From: Pengzhenrongella sicca
GTDB lineage: Bacteria; Actinomycetota; Actinomycetes; Actinomycetales; Cellulomonadaceae
Reading direction: 5' to 3'
Length of the DNA: 64,000 bases
Assembly: GCF_017569225.1 (NCBI RefSeq)
Contig: NZ_CP071868.1
Span: forward strand, 3,472,001 to 3,536,000
In this document: piece by piece, positions 48,109 to 56,407 of the stretch
Layout: each line of letters begins with the position of its first letter
Position numbering within the stretch: position 1 is the first letter of the stretch
Made by a program: the position numbers and the translations under genes
The notes under the pieces: model-generated
What the model was told of the DNA's origin: nothing
What the model saw: only the letters and a program-made list of their open reading frames with translations
Databases searched by the model: none

Positions 48109-50217
48109 ATGACCACCTCGACACCCGCGGCGATCACACCCCGCATCAGCGGGTTCGCCTCTGTCGCGCAGACCGAGCCATCTCCGCTGTCGCGACGGCA
48201 GAGGTTCTCGGCTGGCGTCGCCGCGTCCCTCGCCCTGTCAGGGCTGGCGGCCACCCTTGCCATGCCCGACGCGGTGCGCGACGTCGGCGCGATGCTCGGC
48301 GCCGCCGCGGGAGGCTGCCTCGCGCTCGCACTCGGCGCATCCGCCTCCGACCGACGCGGACGTCGCCGCTTCACATCGATCGGTCTCACTGTCGCCACCG
48401 CGGGAGCGATGGTTCCCCTCGTCGGCGCACCGACGCTGCCTGCGGGCCTGCTCCTCGGCATCGGCGCAATGATGACCGTCGTGGCCGCGACGGCCTGGCT
48501 CGCTGACACCGAGGAGCGAACCGGCACCTCGCTCGCGGTCGCGCTGGTCGCGATGGCCGCCGGGGTCGCCGTCGGCGCGCTTCTGGCTCCGCTCGTCGTC
48601 GCGGGCCTCGCTGTGGCAGCGCTGGCCGCCACAGCGGTGGCCGCAGAGACGGTTCGTGGCCCGCGCACCCCGGTGTACGCGATGCCTGCAGCGCCCCAGT
48701 TGGTCGGTCCCCCCGCCGCGAGGGCCGTGCTGCTCGCGCTCGTCGTCATCCTCGCGCTCCCGCGGGTGGGCCTGGCCGCCACGCTCGTCGCTGCCACCGT
48801 GCTCGCCGTTGGCGCAAGGCTCGCCGGGTTCGTGCGCCGCAGACCGCGCTCGGGCTCGGAGCCGGGTGCGCGCCACACGCGGGCCTACCGGCGCGCGGTG
48901 GCCTCGTTCGATTCCACCGCCTCGCCGGCTCCCGCACGCGGCGGCACCGTGACCACCGTCGAGGAGGTGCGGAGAGCCATTGGGCACGCCCGTGCGGCCC
49001 AGCTCGGCGTCTCGATGCACTCGACCGGCCACGCCGCGATGGGTCTGGGCGACCTGCGCCGCAACGTGCTCGTCAAGGTCGCGATGGACGGGCCGATCAC
49101 CGTCGACCCGGCGGGCGCGCTGGTGCGGGTTCCGGCCGGCCGCCCGTGGGCTGACGTGGTGCCGCTGCTCCGTCCGCACGGGCTGGCGGTGCCGCACGGC
49201 TCGTCCGGACACGTCGGTGTCGTCGGATATCTGACCCGCGGCGGACTGTCGGCCTACGGCCGCCACACCGGGGTGGCCGCGAACCACCTCGAGTCGATCG
49301 AGCTCGTCACGGCCGACGGCGAGCACCTGACGGTCAGCCGCGTGCGCGATCCCGAGCTGTTCTGGGCGCTGCGCGGCGGCGGCGGGGGCTTCGGTGTGGT
49401 CACGGCGGTCACCGTCAGGGCCTTCACTCCCGGCACGGTCGTCACGGGCACCACCGCGTGGGAACTCGACGACGCCCGTGAGGTCGCGCGGGCGTGGGCC
49501 GAGTGGACCGCTGGGGCCCCATCCGCGATCACCACGTCGCTGCGGATCCTCTCGCTGGCGCCGCTCCCCGGGATGCCGCTGCGACTCACCGGACGCCCGC
49601 TCCTCGTGGTCGACGGGACCGCCGTCGACGGCGACGCCTGCGCACGGGAGGCCGCCGGCGAGCTGCTCGCCCGCCTGCGCGGAGCCGGCCGTCCCGTGCT
49701 CGACACCTGGCGCGTCGCCGATCCGGGCGAGGTTCCGCACACCCACATGGACCCACCGATCGCTCCGGCGCACGGGTCCCGCCATGCGCTCGTTGGCGCC
49801 AGGGGGCCGGGCGACCTTAGCCAGGCCATCCAGATCACCGAGGCGATGCTCGCGGGCGCCGCCCGACCGAACAGCCGCCTCGCCTTCGCCGAGCTCCGCC
49901 AGCTCGGCGGCGCGCTCGCCTCCCCCGTGGATGACGGGGGAGCCGTCGGGCACTACCGCGGTGCGTTCGGCTGGTTGGCCATCGCACTCCACGGACGCCG
50001 GGGCGCTGCGGCCGCCAGGGAGGCGATCGACACTGCCTGGGAGCCGGTGTCACGGTGGGCGACCGGGTACTCAGCGCCGACTCTCGCCGTCGAGCGTGAG
50101 AACCCCGAGCGGTCGTTCCCGGCCGACACAGCCCTGCGCGTCGCTCAGGTACGCTCCCGGGTCGATCCAGACGGCGTGTTCGCGACCGACGTGCAGCCTG
50201 CCGCGCTCCCGCGGTGA
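48109..50217 (+). CDS. Half-MFS membrane domain fused to an FAD-linked (PCMH/BBE-like) oxidoreductase
   Basis: A 702-residue chimera in one continuous frame. Residues ~25-240 hold about eight helices with the MFS motif A 'GASASDRRGRRRF' between helices 2 and 3, i.e. roughly the N-terminal half of an MFS transporter. From ~265 a PCMH-type FAD domain follows: 'SMHSTGHAAMG' supplies the likely FAD-linking His, 'VGVVGYLTRGGLSAYGRHTG' and 'FWALRGGGGGFGVVTAV' bind FAD. The Cys used for a second covalent link in berberine-bridge-type enzymes is replaced ('PHGSSGHVG'). A BBE-like end ('RSRVDPDGVFATD') closes the protein. The substrate is unknown. Confidence 0.8.
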   Translation: MTTSTPAAITPRISGFASVAQTEPSPLSRRQRFSAGVAASLALSGLAATLAMPDAVRDVGAMLGAAAGGCLALALGASASDRRGRRRFTSIGLTVATAGAMVPLVGAPTLPAGLLLGIGAMMTVVAATAWLADTEERTGTSLAVALVAMAAGVAVGALLAPLVVAGLAVAALAATAVAAETVRGPRTPVYAMPAAPQLVGPPAARAVLLALVVILALPRVGLAATLVAATVLAVGARLAGFVRRRPRSGSEPGARHTRAYRRAVASFDSTASPAPARGGTVTTVEEVRRAIGHARAAQLGVSMHSTGHAAMGLGDLRRNVLVKVAMDGPITVDPAGALVRVPAGRPWADVVPLLRPHGLAVPHGSSGHVGVVGYLTRGGLSAYGRHTGVAANHLESIELVTADGEHLTVSRVRDPELFWALRGGGGGFGVVTAVTVRAFTPGTVVTGTTAWELDDAREVARAWAEWTAGAPSAITTSLRILSLAPLPGMPLRLTGRPLLVVDGTAVDGDACAREAAGELLARLRGAGRPVLDTWRVADPGEVPHTHMDPPIAPAHGSRHALVGARGPGDLSQAIQITEAMLAGAARPNSRLAFAELRQLGGALASPVDDGGAVGHYRGAFGWLAIALHGRRGAAAAREAIDTAWEPVSRWATGYSAPTLAVERENPERSFPADTALRVAQVRSRVDPDGVFATDVQPAALPR

Positions 50218-50270
50218 ACCCGGGCCCTGACCAGCCGCGGCGCGCCTTGCTTTCACTGCGCAGGTGGGCG

Positions 50271-50315
50271 GTCGCCGCTGTCCGGCGGGTGGGCCGCCCG
50301 CCGGACAGTGGCGAC
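50271..50315. terminator. Strong 19-bp hairpin between convergent genes
   Basis: The left arm starts GTCGCCGCTGTCCGGCGGG (50271-50289) and the right arm is CCCGCCGGACAGTGGCGAC (50297-50315), with a 7-nt loop. The 19-bp stem has a single G-T wobble. It lies 54 bp past the flavoprotein stop and 8 bp past the stop of the ychF 3'-end remnant at 50323, so it probably was the native ychF terminator as well. Confidence 0.75.
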
Positions 50316-50322
50316 GCTCAGG

Positions 50323-50406
50323 TCAGACGTTGAAGCGGGACTCCACCACGTCGCGTCCCGGAACACCATCTGCTTCAGCCGTTGCCGACAACCCGAACGC
50401 AACCAT
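50323..50406 (-). pseudogene. Remnant of the original ychF 3' end (site C)
   Basis: Read on the minus strand this short frame ends '...ADGVPGRDVVESRFNV' plus TGA, against '...ADGDVVEFRFNV' plus TGA at the end of intact ychF 2.6 kb away. The DNA from ACGTT to GTCGC matches in 24 of 28 positions. Its codons (CGC TTC AAC GTC) are typical of this genome, whereas the end of the intact gene uses AGA TTT AAC GTG. I infer this is the native ychF end, displaced by insertion. Confidence 0.65.
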
Positions 50407-50417
50407 CTCGCCGCCGC

Positions 50418-50801
50418 TCAGGCGAGCAACTCCATTCGATCCCTCCACCGCATCAGACTCGGCACCCGAAGCGCGTTACCAATGAAGACGATCGCGATGA
50501 GGAGAATGTAGGCAACGAAGACGACAACGACGCCTCCCCAAAACCCCGCTTCACGCGGCTGTCGGATAAGCGGGGCAGCCAGCACGCCCACGCCGCCGCC
50601 GGCAGCAGCAGCTCCGAGCAACCCCACCCCTAGCGCGATGCGCCATACGAATGAGCGCACGAACTTGCGCTTCCAACCGAACACCTGGGCTGGCCGTCGC
50701 GGCCAGGGCACACGGTCAGCGTGATGCCGCCCGCCCGGTTCGCCCACTGTCACGTCGTCAGAATGGCCGGACGTCGACAGTCTCAGGAGGCGTTCCTGCA
50801 T
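50418..50801 (-). CDS. Hypothetical membrane protein
   Basis: Not recognised. A 127-residue chain with a basic ~45-residue N-terminus and two strongly hydrophobic helices ('VWRIALGVGLLGAAAAGGGV' at ~51-75 and 'WGGVVVVFVAYILLIAIVFI' at ~88-108). It fills most of the short segment between the ychF-end repeats at 50323 and 50808, so it is probably cargo of that insertion. The ATG at 50801 is the first in frame; no clear ribosome-binding site was seen. Confidence 0.55.
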   Translation of the reverse strand: MQERLLRLSTSGHSDDVTVGEPGGRHHADRVPWPRRPAQVFGWKRKFVRSFVWRIALGVGLLGAAAAGGGVGVLAAPLIRQPREAGFWGGVVVVFVAYILLIAIVFIGNALRVPSLMRWRDRMELLA

Positions 50802-50807
50802 CCGCAG

Positions 50808-50835
50808 CTAGACGTTAAGTCTGAACTCCACGCCG
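50808..50835 (-). repeat. ychF 3'-end-like repeat (site B)
   Basis: On the minus strand it reads Asn-Gly-Val-Glu-Phe-Arg-Leu-Asn-Val-stop. The 20 bp ACGTTAAGTCTGAACTCCAC differs at one position from the end of intact ychF (site A, 52914 onward). It lies between two inserted segments, 50336-50807 and 50836-52908, with related ends (sites C and A) outside them. Confidence 0.7.
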
Positions 50836-50901
50836 TTCCGGTTCCGAACAACAGCTGTCCGACAGAGGCCCGAATGGTTGAAGCCCACGGTCGAGGTGAT
50901 C

Positions 50902-52176
50902 TCACGGCCCGAGGCAGCCGAGGGGAAGCACCCAGACCCCATCGGTCCGACGGTAGCCATACTCGGTGCCGGTGATGACGACGAGCGCACTGGGCGCGAC
51001 AGATACCCGGGTGTCGGCCAGGTGGAGCAGTGCCGCCGCCGCCTCGTCGACCAGGTCGCCCCCGAGCTTGACCTCGAACCCTGCCCAGCGCCCGTCCGCC
51101 TGCTCGACCACAAGATCGACCTCAAGGTCACCGGAGCTCTCGCGATAGTGGAAGACTCGTCCGCCGCTCGCCTCGGCGTAGATTCGAAGATCCCGAGCGG
51201 CGAGTGACTCGAACAGAAAGCCGAGCGTGTTCAGGTCACCGAGAAGCCGCTCGGGCGAGCAGTCCATCAGTCCCGCGGCGAGCGAAGGATCGACCAGCAG
51301 CCGCTTCGGCAGGCTGATCAGCCTGCTCCGTGAGCGGAGCGAGGGGCTCCACGCTTCGATCTCGTCCACGATCATCATTCGCCTCAATGCCCGAAGGTAG
51401 GGCTCGGCGGACCACCGCGTCAGACCGCCGGCGTCCTCGTCGGCACTCTCGAAGTCTCCTCCGTGCGCCCGCGCGACGATCGTGCTGAGCCGGGCCGGGT
51501 GGGCGGTGAGCTGGGCGTAGGCGTGCAAGAACCGGCGCACCAACCGCGGGTCCCGGCGAGCCCCGGACACCACATCGATGTCGTGCTCGACGATCGTTTC
51601 GAGGTAGTCGCGGATGAACTGCATCGCAACCTTCGGCTCGGCCCCGAGGAGCTGCGGCCAGCCACCAACAACAATCCGCTCGGTGTACGCCCGCAACGTG
51701 AGTTCGCTGCGCGTGGCATCCGGCGCCTCACCAGACATCAACGCAGCGAGCGACATCTGCCCCGTCGAGTAACCCTGCTCGAACAGAGTCATCGGGCGCA
51801 TCCTCATCACACTGATGCGCCCCGCGCCAGAATGCCTCGCGGCGTCGTCGTTCGGCGTCGCTGAACCCGTGAGGATGAACTGACCCGGCACTGAGCGGTC
51901 ATCCACCGCGCGCCGCACGGCGTCCCACACCCGTGGCCCGCGCTGCCACTCGTCGATCAACCGTGGCGACGGACCGTCGAGGACCAGCCGGGGATCGACT
52001 GCCACCGCACGCATCGCTTCGACGTCGACGTCGAGCAGCACCTCGCTCGCGGCACGCCGCCGCGCCGTTGCCGTCTTGCCGCATGCCTTGGGCCCCTCGA
52101 TCACGACCGCACCGAGCGCCGCAAGGCGATCCAGCAACTGGCCGTCCGCGATCCGCGGCACGTACTCGATGGCCAT
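50902..52176 (-). CDS. AAA-type ATPase with C-terminal DUF4143 domain
   Basis: A 424-residue protein. Walker A 'GPKACGKT' is at residues 28-35, Walker B 'RLIDEWQ' at ~75-81 and a sensor-like 'FILTGSA' at ~104. The second half is DUF4143, ending with 'DLEVDLVVEQADGRWAGFEV'-K, a spacing that resembles a PD-(D/E)xK nuclease core. These ATPases are common, mobile and poorly understood; roles in regulation or genome defence have been suggested. The ATG at 52176 has AAGGTG upstream. It has lower G+C than the backbone and lies inside the ychF-end insertion. Confidence 0.85.
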   Translation of the reverse strand: MAIEYVPRIADGQLLDRLAALGAVVIEGPKACGKTATARRRAASEVLLDVDVEAMRAVAVDPRLVLDGPSPRLIDEWQRGPRVWDAVRRAVDDRSVPGQFILTGSATPNDDAARHSGAGRISVMRMRPMTLFEQGYSTGQMSLAALMSGEAPDATRSELTLRAYTERIVVGGWPQLLGAEPKVAMQFIRDYLETIVEHDIDVVSGARRDPRLVRRFLHAYAQLTAHPARLSTIVARAHGGDFESADEDAGGLTRWSAEPYLRALRRMMIVDEIEAWSPSLRSRSRLISLPKRLLVDPSLAAGLMDCSPERLLGDLNTLGFLFESLAARDLRIYAEASGGRVFHYRESSGDLEVDLVVEQADGRWAGFEVKLGGDLVDEAAAALLHLADTRVSVAPSALVVITGTEYGYRRTDGVWVLPLGCLGP

Positions 52177-52211
52177 GGCACCTTCAATCGCAGCGTGGTC
52201 CGTGCGGCAAC

Positions 52212-52272
52212 CTACATCGAGCAACCAAGCCAGACTACATCTAGCAACTGGATCAAACTACAACCGGCAACC
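52212..52272. repeat. Three 15-bp iterons (23-bp period) upstream of the DUF4143 ATPase
   Basis: CTACATCGAGCAACC (52212-52226), CTACATCTAGCAACT (52235-52249) and CTACAACCGGCAACC (52258-52272) are direct repeats with an exact 23-bp period, ending 36 bp before the ATPase start. The arrangement, on one face every two helical turns, looks like binding sites for a regulator, perhaps the ATPase itself. Confidence 0.75.
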
Positions 52273-52383
52273 CGGAGGTCACGCGCATCCACGGCGGCGC
52301 GACTCTAGCGACCTGAACAAAACCACTCTTCGCCATCACCTCGGCAACCGTTCGCGGCGGCACGAGACGACGGGTGCTCGGGC

Positions 52384-52747
52384 CTAGAGCGACGACCCAG
52401 ACCCAGTAGCTATCCGCAGATGCCCGATGACGTCGTGAGCTGCGTGGAAGACGGGCGAAGCCGGATGGCGGTTGTTGCCCAGGTCGGCCCCGGCCGCCGT
52501 GACGACCTTCTAGACGCTGTCCAGCGAGCACGAGCAATTCCTGACCCGCAACGCGAACGGTCTCGTGCGAACCCCCACCGATGATGCCGAATGCCGCGCT
52601 GGTGTAAAGACTCGTCGTTCCGTCTGAGCGCGTCACGAGGCAATGCCAGCCATCGTCATCAGGGAACGATGTATCCATGACGATCCCCCAGACCGGCGCG
52701 GTCGCTTTCGGCGTGAGTCCAAGGGTGACCGGGTCGGCGGTGAGCAC
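52384..52747 (-). pseudogene. Frameshifted small hypothetical protein gene
   Basis: The first part from ATG 52747 reads well ('PVWGIVMDTSFPDDDGWHCL', 'SLYTSAAFGIIGGGSHETVR') and resembles a widespread family of ~120-residue actinobacterial proteins of unknown function. At about 52510 the family-like sequence moves to another frame ('VVTAAGADLGNNRHPASPVF', 'AAHDVIGHLRIATGSGSSL') ending at TAG 52384, and one in-frame TAG occurs near the junction. It therefore appears to be a decayed gene. The following 52748-52908 has no gene I can support. Confidence 0.6.
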
Positions 52748-52908
52748 CCGTGATCGTAGGGATGCTCCCTAGCTCGGTTCCGCGGACCGCGCCTGCCCGT
52801 CGGTCTTGGACCCTCTTCTCCCGAACATGGCGCTGACCGTACGTCGCCGCCCTGAGATCACTATCACGGCTCGCCGAGGTCAATGCCGTCGATCGCCTCG
52901 AGGAGCTG

Positions 52909-52939
52909 TCACACGTTAAATCTGAACTCCACCACGTCG
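52909..52939 (-). repeat. ychF 3'-end site A (outer junction of the inserted segments)
   Basis: The end of the intact ychF coding sequence, reading Asp-Val-Val-Glu-Phe-Arg-Phe-Asn-Val-stop on the minus strand. It shares 19 of 20 bp with site B (50808) and 24 of 28 with site C (50323). GTGGAGT is common to all three and is the likely crossover core. Confidence 0.65.
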
Positions 52940-53994
52940 CCGTCGGCCATCACGTAGTCCTTGCCCTCGACGCGCGCCTTGCCGGCGGCGCGGGCAGCCG
53001 CGATCGAGCCCGTCTCGACGAGGTCGTCGAAGCCGATGACCTCGGCCTTGATGAAGCCTCGCTGGAAGTCGGTGTGGATGACACCGGCGGCCTGCGGCGC
53101 GGTCCAGCCGCGGTGGATGGTCCAGGCGCGCGTCTCCTTGGGCCCGGCGGTGAGGTAGGTCTGCAGGCCGAGCGTGTGGAAGCCCACCCGCGCGAGCTGG
53201 TCCAGGCCGGCCTCCTCGATGCCGGTCTCGGACAGCATCTCGGCCGCCTCGTCCGGCTCGAGCTCGACGAGCTCGGACTCGAACTTCGCGTCGAGGAAGA
53301 TCGCGTCCGCGGGCGCGACGAACGCGCGCAGGTCGGCCTGGGTCGCGGCGTCGGCGAGGCCGGCGTCGTCGGTGTTGAAGACGTAGATGAACGGCTTGGC
53401 CGTCATGAGCTGCAGCGCCGCGACCTGCTCGGGGTCGAGGCCCGCCGCGGCCGCGCCCTGGAACAGCGTGGTGCCGGCCTCGAGCAGCGTGCGCGCGCCG
53501 ATCGCGGCGTCGAGCAGCCCCTGCTCGGCCTTCTTTCCGCGGACCTCCTTCTCGAGGCGCGGGATCGCCTTCTCGAGGGTCTGCAGGTCCGCGAGGATCA
53601 GCTCGGTGTTGATGGTCTCGATGTCGTCCTTGGGCGAGACCTTGCCCTCGACGTGGATGACGTCGGGATCGGCGAAGACGCGCGTGACCTGGCAGATCGC
53701 CTCGGCCTCGCGGATGTTCGCGAGGAACTTGTTGCCGAGCCCCTCCCCCTCGCTCGCGCCGCGCACGATGCCCGCGATGTCGACGAACGACACCGTCGCG
53801 GGCAGGATGCGCTGGCTGCCGAAGATCCCCGCGAGGACCTCGAGCCGCGGGTCCGGCAGCGGCACGATCCCGACGTTGGGCTCGATCGTCGCGAACGGGT
53901 AGTTCGCGGCGAGCACCTGCGCACGGGTGAGGGCGTTGAAGAGGGTGGACTTGCCGACGTTGGGCAGGCCGACGATGCCGATAGTGAGAGCCAC
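52909..53994 (-). CDS. ychF: Redox-regulated ATPase/GTPase YchF
   Basis: A 361-residue Obg-family NTPase. G1 'GLPNVGKSTLFNALT' is near the N-terminus, followed by 'YPFATIEPNVGIV', G3 'FVDIAGIVRGASEGEGLG', a coiled-coil domain (~130-200) and the C-terminal TGS domain ('WTIHRGWTAPQAAGVIHTDF'). YchF binds ribosomes and prefers ATP over GTP. The GTG start at 53994 has TAGACT at 54003-54008, implying a leaderless mRNA. The final codons AGA TTT AAC GTG are atypical for this genome and match repeats at 50323 and 50808, indicating that the 3' end was replaced by insertion. Confidence 0.95.
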   Translation of the reverse strand: MALTIGIVGLPNVGKSTLFNALTRAQVLAANYPFATIEPNVGIVPLPDPRLEVLAGIFGSQRILPATVSFVDIAGIVRGASEGEGLGNKFLANIREAEAICQVTRVFADPDVIHVEGKVSPKDDIETINTELILADLQTLEKAIPRLEKEVRGKKAEQGLLDAAIGARTLLEAGTTLFQGAAAAGLDPEQVAALQLMTAKPFIYVFNTDDAGLADAATQADLRAFVAPADAIFLDAKFESELVELEPDEAAEMLSETGIEEAGLDQLARVGFHTLGLQTYLTAGPKETRAWTIHRGWTAPQAAGVIHTDFQRGFIKAEVIGFDDLVETGSIAAARAAGKARVEGKDYVMADGDVVEFRFNV

Positions 53995-54038
53995 GGGCGT
54001 CGAGTCTACGGGGCCGCCGGAGCGCTCCCCCGGGCACC

Positions 54039-55613
54039 TCAGCCGAACGCGACCAACCGCGCGAGCAGCTCCGGGGCCCGGCCCTCGAGGGTGCGGCCGC
54101 CGAGCCGAACCCCGCCCGCGAGCGCGGCCGTCCCCCAGACGGTCCCGACGACCAACGCGAGCACGCCCAGCGGCACCGATCCGGTGGCCACGGAGAACCC
54201 GGCGAGCACGAGCTCCGGCAGGCTCACGACAGTGATCGCCAGCCACCCGACGAGCTGGGACACGAACGCCGCCATCGACGCGCCCTGCTGCGTCGAGAAC
54301 GGGCTGTCGCCGGGCTTGGGCACGGGGTAGACGACCCGCGCCGACACGATGCTCGCACCGCCGAGCGCCGTGAGCAGCAGGCCGAGGCTCGCGCCCAGGA
54401 GCGCAGGCAGCGTCTCCCACCGCCCGGTGACCGCGACCGTCCCGACCACGAAGACGAGCGTGACGGGCACACCGATCACCGCCGTCGCCAGGGCCCGGCC
54501 CGCGCGGTCCACGCGCCCGCTGATCGGCGCCGCCACGTGCGTCCAGAAGGCGGTCCCGTCGTAGGCGACGTCGGCCGAGACCGTCCATCCCAGCATGAAG
54601 CCCGCGATCGGTCCGGCGAGCAGCAGGCCGCCGCCGGCCGTGCCGCCGGAGCCGAAGTAGAGCAGCACCGGGATCAGCGGCACGATGACGATCGCCGCCG
54701 CGTACCGGGGGTCGCGCAGCCAGTACGTCAGGCAGCGGGCCGCGACGGCCCCCGTCGGCGTGCCGGGGAGCCACGCGAACGCGCCCAGCCCGCGCCCGCG
54801 GGTCGATCGGCGCGTCCGACCGGCCGACGACGGCGTCACGAGCGCCTGGCTGAGCGCGCGGTCCCACCCGACGACCAGGGCGGCCAGCGTGCCGAGCGCG
54901 ACGAGCAGCTTGAGCCCGGCGCCGGCCCACGCCCCGGCCGCGACGTCCGCCGGGACGGCCCAGACGGCGCCGATCGGGGTCCAGCCGATCGCCTCGGCCA
55001 GACCGGGCAGGGCGTCGCTGCCGCGGCCGAGGCCCTCGGCCAGCGCGGAGCCCAGCGGGCCGAGGAGCATGAGCGGGATGAAGATCACGATCGTGAGGAG
55101 CTCGCGATAGCGCCGTCGCCCGACGAAACGAGACAGGGCGGTGGTGGTGGCCCGCGCCCCGACGAGGCAGGTGGCGATCGCGACGACCGCGCAGGGCAGC
55201 GCGACGAGCGCCGCCAGCGGGTGCCGCCACCAGGCGAGGCTCGTGCCGAGGACGACGACGGCGGTCGCGGCGCCCGGGACCCCGACCAGCCCCGAGATCG
55301 CCAGCCCGGCGAGCAGGTCGCGCCGGCGGATTCCGAAGGTGACGAACCTGGCGGGGTCCAACGTGGCGTCCACCCCGTAGGCCACCAGCGGGACGACCCA
55401 CCACCCGAGCACGAGGAGCGAGCCCAGCAAGACGAGCACCGTGCGGATGAGCGGCAGGTCGGCGTTCGCCAGCATGGCGAGGCCGACGATCGCGACGACC
55501 ACCGCGCCGAGCGCGTACACGGCGGCGATCACGAGCCCGACGACCTGCCAGACGGAGCGACGGAGCCCGTTGCGCAGCAGGGTCAGCTTCAGTCGGACGA
55601 GGTGCGCAACCAC
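54039..55613 (-). CDS. Multipass membrane protein, likely permease subunit of an ABC-2-type exporter
   Basis: A 524-residue protein with about 12 hydrophobic segments and no catalytic motif. The N-terminus 'HLVRLKLTLLRNGLRRSVWQ' is typical of ABC-2-like permeases. It overlaps the ATP-binding gene by 25 bp (55589-55613), so the two form one transporter. The exported substrate is unknown. The 44 bp between its stop and ychF contain the ychF promoter hexamer. Confidence 0.8.
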   Translation of the reverse strand: MVAHLVRLKLTLLRNGLRRSVWQVVGLVIAAVYALGAVVVAIVGLAMLANADLPLIRTVLVLLGSLLVLGWWVVPLVAYGVDATLDPARFVTFGIRRRDLLAGLAISGLVGVPGAATAVVVLGTSLAWWRHPLAALVALPCAVVAIATCLVGARATTTALSRFVGRRRYRELLTIVIFIPLMLLGPLGSALAEGLGRGSDALPGLAEAIGWTPIGAVWAVPADVAAGAWAGAGLKLLVALGTLAALVVGWDRALSQALVTPSSAGRTRRSTRGRGLGAFAWLPGTPTGAVAARCLTYWLRDPRYAAAIVIVPLIPVLLYFGSGGTAGGGLLLAGPIAGFMLGWTVSADVAYDGTAFWTHVAAPISGRVDRAGRALATAVIGVPVTLVFVVGTVAVTGRWETLPALLGASLGLLLTALGGASIVSARVVYPVPKPGDSPFSTQQGASMAAFVSQLVGWLAITVVSLPELVLAGFSVATGSVPLGVLALVVGTVWGTAALAGGVRLGGRTLEGRAPELLARLVAFG

Positions 55614-56407
55614 GCGAGCCCCTCACCGGTGCTGCGGCCGCCGACTAGCTCGACGAACCGGTCCTCGAGGCTGCCGACGCCGCGCACCTCGTCCACCGTC
55701 CCGGCCGCGAGCACGTGCCCGGCGGCGATCACCGCGACGTGGTCGCACATGCGCTGGACGAGGTCCATGACGTGGGAGGAGACGATCACGGTGCCGCCGC
55801 CGTCGCGCACGTACGTCGCGAGGATCGTGCGGATGTTCGCGGCCGAGACGGGGTCGACGGCCTCGAACGGCTCGTCGAGCACGAGGAGCCGGGGCGCGTG
55901 CACGAGCGCGCAGGCCAGTGCGATCTTCTTCGTCATCCCCGCCGAGTAGTCCACGACGAGCGTGGTCGCGTCCGCCACCAGGTCGAGTGCTTCGAGCAGG
56001 TCCTGCGCGCGCTCGCCCACCGTGTCGCGGTCCATCCCGCGCAGCAGGCCCGCGTAGGTGATGAGCTGCCGGCCGGTGAGCCGGTCGAACAGCCGGACCC
56101 CGTCGGGCAGCACCCCGAGCATCGCCTTCACCTGGATCGGCGCGGCCCACAGGTCCTGCCCATGCACCCGGACCTCGCCGAAGTCCGGGCGGAGCAGGCC
56201 GGTGGACATCGACAGGGTCGTGGTCTTGCCCGCGCCGTTCGGGCCGACCAGGCCGTAGAACGAGCCGGTTGGCACGTCGAGGTCGATGCCGGCGACGGCG
56301 ACCTTGGTCCCGAACCGCTTCCAGAGCCCCCGCAGCGCCAGCGCGGGCGGCCCGGCTGGCGGTGGCGCGGTGGCGGCGGCGAGATCGGACATCGCGTTCG
56401 ATGACAT
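55589..56407 (-). CDS. ABC exporter ATP-binding protein
   Basis: A 272-residue ABC ATPase. Walker A 'GPNGAGKTTTLSMSTGLL' (~54-71), a modified signature 'YSAGMTKKIALACALVHAP' (SAGM instead of SGGQ), Walker B 'LLVLDEPFEAVDP' and switch 'VIVSSHVMDLVQRM'. The Gln of the Q-loop region is replaced ('MLGVLPDGV'). This is the CcmA-like branch found with ABC-2 exporters. TAACCT at 56414-56419 lies 6 nt before the ATG. It is translated ahead of its membrane partner with a 25-bp overlap. Confidence 0.9.
   Translation of the reverse strand: MSSNAMSDLAAATAPPPAGPPALALRGLWKRFGTKVAVAGIDLDVPTGSFYGLVGPNGAGKTTTLSMSTGLLRPDFGEVRVHGQDLWAAPIQVKAMLGVLPDGVRLFDRLTGRQLITYAGLLRGMDRDTVGERAQDLLEALDLVADATTLVVDYSAGMTKKIALACALVHAPRLLVLDEPFEAVDPVSAANIRTILATYVRDGGGTVIVSSHVMDLVQRMCDHVAVIAAGHVLAAGTVDEVRGVGSLEDRFVELVGGRSTGEGLAWLRTSSD

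Noticed and set aside
52253-52747. An intact 164-residue protein on the minus strand
   Set aside because: Family-like sequence leaves this frame at about 52510 and continues in another, so the long frame is a chance extension of a decayed gene.
50323-52939. Integrase or transposase that could explain the ychF-end repeats
   Set aside because: No tyrosine or serine recombinase or DDE transposase motif was found in any frame of this interval, so I do not claim an autonomous element.
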